Part shown: positions 1 through 4,608 of the stretch, piece after piece
Numbering within the stretch: the stretch's first letter is position 1
How the letters are laid out: each line of letters begins with the position of its first letter
Source of the DNA: Chloroflexi bacterium CG23_combo_of_CG06-09_8_20_14_all_45_10
Lineage (GTDB): Bacteria; Chloroflexota; Dehalococcoidia; GIF9; AB-539-J10
Assembly (NCBI GenBank): GCA_002772325.1
Contig: PCSL01000006.1
Coordinates: forward strand, 1 to 5,315
Reading direction: 5' to 3'
DNA length: 5,315 nt
Translations under genes and position numbers: made by a program
Notes under the pieces: model-generated
The model's input: the letters and a program-made list of their open reading frames with translations, nothing else
Databases searched by the model: none
What the model was told of the DNA's origin: nothing

Positions 1-65
1 TTCAGTCCTTCGACAACAACCCGGGCTGCTGCCTCCTGGCTGCAACAGGCAATGATACCGCACAT
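1..65 (-). CDS. glmS: Glutamine-fructose-6-phosphate aminotransferase, N-terminal fragment (runs off left edge)
   Basis: Only the first 21 codons are inside the window: MCGIIACCSQEAAARVVVEGL. The start Met is followed directly by Cys-Gly-Ile-Ile. This is the hallmark of class II (Ntn-type) glutamine amidotransferases, where Cys2 becomes the N-terminal nucleophile after Met removal. The following 'VVEGL' matches the first helix of GlmS, which usually reads 'LL.GLKRLEYRGYDS'. GlmS makes glucosamine-6-phosphate from fructose-6-phosphate and glutamine. The ATG lies one base after the TAA of the GlmU-like gene, and there is no strong Shine-Dalgarno, so translation is probably coupled to that gene. 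PurF and AsnB share the Cys2 start, but the neighbour and the 'VVEGL' spacing favour GlmS. The sugar isomerase domains are outside the window. Confidence 0.8.
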   Translation of the reverse strand, partial: MCGIIACCSQEAAARVVVEGL

Positions 66-66
66 T

Positions 67-1389
67 TTACCCAGTCAATCTCTTGAACAAGTCTTGCCTT
101 TTATCTTCAGGAGGCCTTGTTTTATTAGGCAATATCCGATATTGGGACAAAGCTTGAGCCATGCTACCGGTTTCAAGGTCACCGGTCAGACATACCTGGG
201 CACCGACAAAGGAATGGGCACCAACCCTTACCCCGGGCATAAGACTGGCGTTTATACCAATACGTGTGCCTTTACCAACCAGAGCCCCCAACTTATCACG
301 CCCGGTATCTACCTCTTCGTCGCCAACCTTGAGTTTGATATTGGTCTCATCAAGACGAAGATTGGCCGCTACGGCACCGGCTCCAAAAGAGCAACCATCT
401 TCTATCACCGAGTCACCAATATAATTAGAGTGAAACCAGCATCCATCCCCGATATAGGAATGCTTTATCTCGGTGCTGTAACCAATGACACAGTTATCGC
501 CGATATTGGATTTTCTCACCAGGACATTATTGCCCACAATGGAATTGCGCCCAATGTAAGTTGGACCGCGAATCACGGCACCTTCAAGCATTCTAACATT
601 ATCTTCTATGACCACATCGCCGTCAATAATAGCCCTGTCCGAAATTTGAGCCGAGGGTGAAATTCGTTGTTTTAGCGCCTTCGAGAAGTAATCCATAGCA
701 TCTAGAATATGCCAGGGATACTTGATAGCCTGCCAGCCACCATCATATAGCACAGCCTTTATCTTATGTCCGTCTTTGATGGCTTGGTTAAGGGCATTTT
801 CATAGGCGTCATCAGCCCTAGAGTCGACTCTGGTCAAATAATCCCGTAATTCCTGGGGATGATTGTGGAGATGGATGACAATATTTATCAGATTCGAAGG
901 TTCCTTTCCTCTGGGTGGTTTTTCAACTATATGGCGTATTTCTCTATCTTCGTCTATTACTAAATAGCCTCCCGGAAAGTAGTTTTGCACCTTATGGGCA
1001 ATGATATAGCCAAAGTGGTCGCCGGTTTTCTCGTATTCACTAGTAAGTTGAATGTAGGCTGAAGTTTCAACAATATCATCGACGCCAACCAGAATAAATT
1101 GTTCACCCGCCAGTAAGCCGGAGGCAGTTAGTAAGGCATCAGCCATACCCGAGGGATTTTCCTGAATGCCAAAATCTATTTTTATATTCTCAAGCTCAGC
1201 TACAGCTAATTTGAGGTCAGCAAGGTTATCGCTGTTCGCAATTATGACAAAGTGGTTAAAGCCTGCTGCCATAGCTACATTGATTTGCTGAAGGATAAGA
1301 GACACGCCGGCAAATTTTAATAATGCCTTGTCCTTAACCAAGGGCACCATTCTTTTGCCAATCCCGCCACACAGCAAGACTACTTTCAT
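67..1389 (-). CDS. glmU: GlmU-like bifunctional sugar-1-phosphate nucleotidylyltransferase/acetyltransferase
   Basis: 440 residues with two domains. Residues 1-235 are a nucleotidyltransferase fold: the signature loop LCGGIGKRM at 6-14, the conserved Lys21, Gln76 in FGIQENPSGMADAL, the metal-site Asp104 in VGVDD, and EKP at 156-158. Residues 243-410 are a left-handed beta-helix of hexapeptide repeats containing FHSNYIGDSVI (His320 is the likely acetyltransfer base) and GAGAVAANLR (336-345). These helix motifs match the archaeal-type GlmU family, which turns glucosamine-1-phosphate into UDP-GlcNAc. The position of the second metal-binding Asp (usually W-x-D-x-G-x-P) reads WQAIKYP, with Ala221 in place of Asp. 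The nucleotidyl half may therefore be altered in activity or substrate. The ATG follows an SD-like GAGGGGG (1400-1406) by 10 bases. glmS follows after one base, which supports a role in amino-sugar synthesis for the cell envelope. A hexose-1-phosphate transferase with another substrate is the main alternative. Confidence 0.85.
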   Translation of the reverse strand: MKVVLLCGGIGKRMVPLVKDKALLKFAGVSLILQQINVAMAAGFNHFVIIANSDNLADLKLAVAELENIKIDFGIQENPSGMADALLTASGLLAGEQFILVGVDDIVETSAYIQLTSEYEKTGDHFGYIIAHKVQNYFPGGYLVIDEDREIRHIVEKPPRGKEPSNLINIVIHLHNHPQELRDYLTRVDSRADDAYENALNQAIKDGHKIKAVLYDGGWQAIKYPWHILDAMDYFSKALKQRISPSAQISDRAIIDGDVVIEDNVRMLEGAVIRGPTYIGRNSIVGNNVLVRKSNIGDNCVIGYSTEIKHSYIGDGCWFHSNYIGDSVIEDGCSFGAGAVAANLRLDETNIKLKVGDEEVDTGRDKLGALVGKGTRIGINASLMPGVRVGAHSFVGAQVCLTGDLETGSMAQALSQYRILPNKTRPPEDKRQDLFKRLTG

Positions 1390-1434
1390 CGGCTCAACAC
1401 CCCCTCTTTCAAGTAGAACGATACGGAATAATTA

Positions 1435-1440
1435 ATTATA
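1435..1440 (-). promoter_or_regulatory. Candidate -10 box for the glmU-glmS operon
   Basis: The minus strand reads a perfect TATAAT here, about 46 bases ahead of the GlmU-like ATG, which would give a leader of roughly 40 bases. It overlaps a 12-base palindrome, ATAATTAATTAT (1428-1439). No good -35 hexamer is found 16-18 bases upstream; the nearest reads AGCAAA or GCAAAA. The call therefore rests on the -10 box and its position in a non-coding gap. In AT-rich sequence this can arise by chance. Confidence 0.35.
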
Positions 1441-1466
1441 ACTGGAATACTGGTAGTTTTGCTAGA

Positions 1467-1533
1467 AATTGCAGTTCCTGCCTGGTGTTGGAGAGGACTG
1501 GGGCGCAATGTGCAACGCCGACCAGGAGCAATT
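1467..1533. repeat. Imperfect inverted repeat in the gap upstream of the GlmU-like gene
   Basis: The ends AATTGC (1467-1472) and GCAATT (1528-1533) are complementary. Inside them TCCTG (1476-1480) pairs with CAGGA (1523-1527) after a 3-base bulge, and a smaller GGCG/CGCC pair lies within. It sits between the broken cyclic-nucleotide-binding gene and the candidate promoter. No T-run follows on either strand, so it is not an ordinary intrinsic terminator. It could be an operator, the remains of a small mobile repeat, or chance. Confidence 0.25.
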
Positions 1534-1603
1534 AAGCAAAGGTGAACGCAGCTCTAAAAGTCATATCTAGAGTTCTACCTATTGAATGACTCGGGGAGGC
1601 CGA

Positions 1604-1990
1604 TTATTTGGCTACCTGCAGCTCCTTACCCAGCAGGACGAGACCTAGCCCGGTCGTCAGGCGAAGCCGGGTATATGTGAGCCGGAAGGAGATAAGTTGG
1701 GTCAGTTTTTTCATCACTTCATAGCCCAAACGAGGGTTATCAGCCATAGTCCTGTGAAGCATATCACCCTTAATGGCTAGCACCGTGCAATTCGTCATAC
1801 ACCGAGCAGACAACGTGTATACGTAAGGCTCAACGAGCGCCGACCAACCAAAGCACTCACCTTTAGTGACTACCTCCACCGCAGTAGGTATGGCAGGACG
1901 ATCGGCTACAGGGCGCAGCTCCATCTCCAGTGCCACCCTGCCTTCCGTAAGAATGTACAACTTTCTCTTACCTCCTGTAGCATTATTTTG
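1604..1990 (-). pseudogene. Cyclic-nucleotide-binding-like domain protein, N-terminally truncated
   Basis: The open frame begins after a stop at 1991-1993 and reads into KLYILTEGRVALEMEL, the middle strand of a CRP-type cNMP-binding beta-roll. It continues through GECFGWSALVEPYVYTLSA, which corresponds to the phosphate-binding cassette (usually G-E-x-x-[AG]-L-x-x-x-x-R-x-A). It ends with the C-terminal helix around NPRLGYEVMKKL. The usual Arg of the cassette is absent, so cAMP binding is doubtful even in the parent protein. The first 50 or so residues of the domain are missing and I find no trace of them in any frame up to 2153. An AGGAGGT lies 9 bases before a TTG at 1960, so a 118-residue product starting inside the domain could still be made. 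I see no DNA-binding domain. It is probably a remnant; a short expressed protein is the alternative. Confidence 0.65.
1970..1976 (-). promoter_or_regulatory. Shine-Dalgarno-like AGGAGGT before an internal TTG
   Basis: The minus strand reads AGGAGGT, then 9 bases, then TTG (1960-1958). This is the only plausible translation start for the truncated cyclic-nucleotide-binding-like frame. The same bases also read in frame as Gly-Gly-Lys just before KLYILTEG, so the site may simply be former coding sequence. Confidence 0.35.
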
Positions 1991-2153
1991 TTAGACGCTT
2001 GATTTTACCATGTTCCTTACACCTACAACGCCTGTCACTGGTTTTTTACTTTTCTGGTTCTCGACATGCGAACATTAGGTTTGTGTCCTATGGTCTAGCA
2101 CGACGGTTACCATAACTTTTTCTTACACAGGACAGTCACATTCGCTAAGACAG

Positions 2154-2469
2154 CTAAGTAATACCTATCAATTGCAAGAATGTGTTACGCAGCCTTGTTG
2201 CAATTACACTGGCTATTCCTACATATAATGCGTAGCCTAACTCAGGATTACTAAAGCGTAGATTACGCAACTCTTGGCCGTCAAAGGCTAAAGCTTTTGT
2301 CCTCGCCCTCTTCAATCACACATAACTTTTTCACCTCATCACCCTGCTTACCTATAATTAGTCCTGGTTCATACTCTACTTGAGTACACAACTTTGCCAG
2401 CGTACTAAGCTGGTTACCGCTTGCCTCAGGTAACAAGCCAGACTTTTTTAAGACTTCCAACGTATCCAT
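2154..2469 (-). pseudogene. Cyclic-nucleotide-binding-like domain protein with internal deletion and frameshift
   Basis: Starting at the ATG at 2469, the frame reads MDTLEVLKKSGLLPEAS and on to GDEVKKLCVIEEG, the N-terminal half of a CRP-type cNMP-binding domain. It then runs into EDKSFSL and a stop at 2281. One frame over, without a start codon, the reading continues as KALAFDGQEL, SNPELGYALYVGIASVIATRL and TFLQLIGIT, stopping with TAG at 2154. That part aligns position for position with the paralogue at 1604-1990 (TVLAIKGDML, NPRLGYEVMKKLTQLISFRL). By the same comparison about 45-50 residues, including the whole phosphate-binding cassette, are missing at a junction near 2296-2306. A deletion of a length not divisible by three explains both the gap and the frame change. 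GGAGG (2476-2480) sets the start. The ligand-binding core is gone, so the gene is almost certainly dead. Confidence 0.8.
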
Positions 2470-2475
2470 TTTCTG

Positions 2476-2480
2476 CCTCC
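2476..2480 (-). promoter_or_regulatory. Shine-Dalgarno deciding the start of the broken cNMP-binding-like gene
   Basis: GGAGG lies 6 bases before the ATG at 2469, and the family-like sequence MDTLEVLKKSGL starts exactly there. The open frame extends 43 codons further upstream to a TTG at 2598, but that extension overlaps the GAF gene and has no comparable ribosome site. Confidence 0.6.
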
Positions 2481-2564
2481 AACTTCTTTTATTTGCTCTA
2501 CATAATTGGTCACTCTTCTCCATCAATTCCAGCTCTTTATGTAGTACCTTGAATGCCAACCAGC

Positions 2565-2816
2565 TCATGGCTGCCAGTGCCAGAGTTCCCTCTGGCAAGT
2601 GTCTAAGACTTTTCTAAGGGAATCGTGCATCCTCGAGTTCTGGATAGCAATGGCACTAAGGTCAGCAATGGCTTTAGGTAACTTGATCTCATCTGCAGAG
2701 AAGTCCCGCTTCTGCGAGCTGTATATCCTTATCGCCCCCATAACTACACCCCTTGCAGCAAGGGGTACGCTGAGCATGCTACCTATGCCTTCTTTTACTG
2801 CCTCCTTTATTTTCAA
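2565..2816 (-). pseudogene. GAF-domain protein remnant, N-terminal half missing
   Basis: The frame reads EAVKEGIGSMLSVPLAARG, then VVMGAIRIYSS, FSADEIKLPKAIADLSAIAIQNSRMHDSL and ends RELWHWQP. This is the C-terminal half of a GAF domain: the 'G[IV].S.L.VPL...G...G.[IL]R.Y' strands and the 'F...E...L.A.A...AIAI.N..' helix. The first half of the domain is absent. The only start is a TTG whose bases overlap the stop of the receiver gene (TTGA), and upstream the frame closes with TGA after about 20 unconvincing codons. No ribosome site supports the TTG. GAF domains bind small ligands or mediate dimerisation in sensor proteins, and half a domain is unlikely to fold. I infer a deletion that fused the end of the receiver gene to the middle of a GAF gene. 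A short expressed protein cannot be excluded. Confidence 0.65.
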
Positions 2817-3607
2817 CGAGAAACTACAGTAGGTCTCTGGAGGCGCTGTCCAGCGTATACCGATTTTATGTCAGCTATGAGCTGAGAACTAGCAACCCTC
2901 TTAGGGATAAACCCGTAAGCTCCTACTTGCTCCGCCATGAGGATATTCTCTTCGTCATCATACTGTGTGAGCATCAAAACCTTGGTCTCAGAACGTTCTT
3001 TGCATATCTGCTTAGTTGCCTCTAGCCCATTCATCACAGGCATAACTATGTCCATAAGTACCACATCGGGCAAAAGCTGCAAAGCCTTCTCTACGGCATC
3101 CTTTCCATCTACAGCTTCGCCCACAACTTCTATGTTCTTTTGCAGCCTGAGCACAGCACGAATTCCATCCCTGACAATAGTGTGGTCATCTACTATGAGC
3201 ACTTTTATACGCTTAGCTGCCCTTTCCAGCACAGCTTGAATCCGGGGAACAAGCAACGCCGGCTCAATTGGTTTGGTTACATAGTCGTCAGCATCCATTT
3301 GCACTCCCTCATCAATGCTCCACCCACTAGTAAGGCGTTTCTCAAGCGGAGCATCAATCACAAGGAGGGGTGAATCCTTAAATCGGGGGTGTTTTTTTAG
3401 CCATTTGTGCAGCGAGAATGCCTCCCCACGAGGAGTCATCGTGCCCAGGATAATAATATCGGGGTCGGCCATCTTGATTTTTCCCTCCGCCTCTGTTTTG
3501 TCGCTAGCAGTGGTTACTTGATAGGATTTGGCCTCCAGGGTCCTCTGCAAAGCTAGTAGAAATTCAGGCTCATCATCTACGATTAAGACTTTTTTGTTGT
3601 TTGCCAT
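2813..3607 (-). CDS. Tandem receiver-domain response regulator without output domain; first receiver lacks the phospho-Asp
   Basis: 264 residues with two CheY-like receivers. Receiver 1 (about 5-130) keeps Asp11/Asp12 and Lys112 (VTKP) but has Gly55 at the phosphorylation site (DPDIIILGTMTP) and Asp85 where Thr/Ser is usual, so it cannot be phosphorylated normally. Receiver 2 (about 135-255) is complete: Asp140/Asp141, Asp186 in VLMDIVMP, Thr214 and Lys236. It resembles the NarL/FixJ class. Members of that class usually carry a LuxR-type helix-turn-helix, but this protein ends 10 or so residues past the receiver, at RPTVVSR. The ATG follows a strong AAGGAGG. No histidine kinase is in the window, so the phosphodonor is unknown. 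It may relay phosphate or act through protein contacts in the cytoplasm. The missing helix-turn-helix may be a family trait or the result of the deletion that broke the next gene; TGA overlaps the truncated GAF frame. Confidence 0.85.
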   Translation of the reverse strand: MANNKKVLIVDDEPEFLLALQRTLEAKSYQVTTASDKTEAEGKIKMADPDIIILGTMTPRGEAFSLHKWLKKHPRFKDSPLLVIDAPLEKRLTSGWSIDEGVQMDADDYVTKPIEPALLVPRIQAVLERAAKRIKVLIVDDHTIVRDGIRAVLRLQKNIEVVGEAVDGKDAVEKALQLLPDVVLMDIVMPVMNGLEATKQICKERSETKVLMLTQYDDEENILMAEQVGAYGFIPKRVASSQLIADIKSVYAGQRLQRPTVVSR

Positions 3608-3611
3608 TTTA

Positions 3612-3616
3612 CCTCC
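3612..3616 (-). promoter_or_regulatory. Strong Shine-Dalgarno for the tandem-receiver gene
   Basis: The minus strand reads TTAAGGAGGTAAAATG, giving GGAGG with 4 bases to the ATG at 3607. It fixes the start, directly follows the AT-rich repeat block, and suggests the gene is well translated. Confidence 0.7.
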
Positions 3617-3620
3617 TTAA

Positions 3621-3675
3621 GTCAAAAGTCAAAAATCAAACGTCAAAATTACAAATCAAAACTCAAATATTCAAT
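3621..3675. repeat. Degenerate 7-bp tandem repeat, consensus RTCAAAA (TTTTGAY on the minus strand)
   Basis: Units start at 3621, 3628, 3635 and 3642 (gtcaaaa, gtcaaaa, atcaaac, gtcaaaa). After a 6-base slip they resume at 3655, 3662 and 3669 (atcaaaa, ctcaaat, attcaat). The block fills most of the 97-base space between the metF stop and the receiver gene. It has no coding capacity and no hairpin. It may contain the promoter of the receiver gene, since TTGAC- and TTGAT-like hexamers abound, but I cannot pick one. Slippage-prone simple sequence or a regulator binding array are both possible. Confidence 0.6.
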
Positions 3676-3699
3676 TTCTAACCTTTGATTTTTGCATTT

Positions 3700-4608
3700 T
3701 TATTTTTTATTTTCTTTTGTCAGCAGTCCGGCTGCTTCCAGAATGTCAGGCACGATGCTTTCCCTACCTACTGCCATAATATGAACCCCGTGACACAGAT
3801 TTTCCTCCTTTATCGTCTTTATCAAGTGGGCTGCAATTTCTATGCCCTTCTGAAGTGCCTTGCCTTTTTCCACACTGGCTAGCTCATCAATTGTCTCCTG
3901 AGGAACAATTATCCCCGGGACATTGTCGTTCATGTACCGGGCCATTCTTGCTGAAGCTAAGACTATGACCCCGGCCAAAATTTTGACGTTAAACTGGCGG
4001 GCATATTGCATAAAGCGGCGGATAGTATCTAAGTCAAATATGCCCTGGGTCTGAAAGAACTCTGCTCCGGCAGCCACCTTTTTCTCAAATTTGATGAGCT
4101 GTGGCTCGATAAAATCCGCTGCCGGATGAACCGAAGCACCGATACAGAATTCTGGCTTGCCTTTAAGGTCGTTTCCTCCCAGGTCTTTTCCTGATTCCAT
4201 TGTCCTGATCATCCTGATTAACTGCACCGAATCCAGGTCGAAAACAGGCTTTGCCTCTTTATGGTCTCCAACGTCCAGGGAATCACCAGTGAGGCAAAGC
4301 ACGTTCCTTATGCCTCTAGAATATGCTAGAAGGAGGTCTGCCTGGAGTGCCAGGCGATTGCGGTCACGGGTGGTCATCTGGAGGATAGGCTCACCACCAT
4401 GTTCCTTGATTAAGAGACAACCACCCAGGGAGGGGAAACGCATTACAGAGCTCTGGTGGTCGGTGACATTGAGAGCATCAACCTTGTCTCCAAGCAATTC
4501 TATATGGTGAATCATTTCTGAAACATCTGTTCCTTTAGGAGGACCAATCTCTGTTGTCACCAGAAACTTGCCTGAATTAAGTTTTTCATCAAATAGTGAT
4601 TTAGCCAT
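3700..4608 (-). CDS. metF: 5,10-methylenetetrahydrofolate reductase, catalytic subunit
   Basis: 302 residues, the usual length for a bacterial MetF TIM barrel that uses FAD. Visible family marks are Glu20 in TTEIGPPKG (the catalytic acid), NVTDHQSS at 47-54, LTGDS at 106-110 (flavin-contacting Asp109), GASVHPA at 157-163, and FFQTQGIFD at 184-192, where Gln186 fits the folate-contacting Gln. It reduces methylene-THF to methyl-THF in the cytoplasm. The gene overlaps the end of metV by 8 bases and has its own GGAGG inside metV. The MetV partner marks it as the acetogen-type reductase of the Wood-Ljungdahl methyl branch, where electrons reach MetF through MetV, in contrast to stand-alone NADH-dependent MetF. 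No terminator hairpin follows, so read-through into the receiver gene is possible. Confidence 0.95.
   Translation of the reverse strand: MAKSLFDEKLNSGKFLVTTEIGPPKGTDVSEMIHHIELLGDKVDALNVTDHQSSVMRFPSLGGCLLIKEHGGEPILQMTTRDRNRLALQADLLLAYSRGIRNVLCLTGDSLDVGDHKEAKPVFDLDSVQLIRMIRTMESGKDLGGNDLKGKPEFCIGASVHPAADFIEPQLIKFEKKVAAGAEFFQTQGIFDLDTIRRFMQYARQFNVKILAGVIVLASARMARYMNDNVPGIIVPQETIDELASVEKGKALQKGIEIAAHLIKTIKEENLCHGVHIMAVGRESIVPDILEAAGLLTKENKK

Noticed and set aside
52..660. Long plus-strand open frame (202 codons)
   Set aside because: It lies antisense to the beta-helix part of the GlmU-like gene, shows no protein family resemblance, and is explained by the regular hexapeptide coding on the other strand.
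1559..1591. AGTCAT/ATGACT inverted repeat after the truncated cNMP-like gene, as a terminator
   Set aside because: It has short arms, a long loop, and no T-run in the direction of transcription.
2089..2114. Hairpin TATGGT/ACCATA followed by a T-rich stretch on the plus strand, as a terminator
   Set aside because: The stem is only 6 bp with a 14-base loop, and there is no plus-strand gene for it to end.
2170..2261. Repeated GCGTAG and ATTGCAA/TTGCAAT pairs suggesting a mobile element or attachment site
   Set aside because: The stretch is explained as former coding sequence: it reads as the C-terminal third of the cNMP-like protein.
1604..2469. One cNMP-like gene split in two by an inserted element
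   Set aside because: Both pieces contain the same strand (VIEEG and ILTEG) and the same last helix with different sequences, so they are two paralogues, not halves of one gene.
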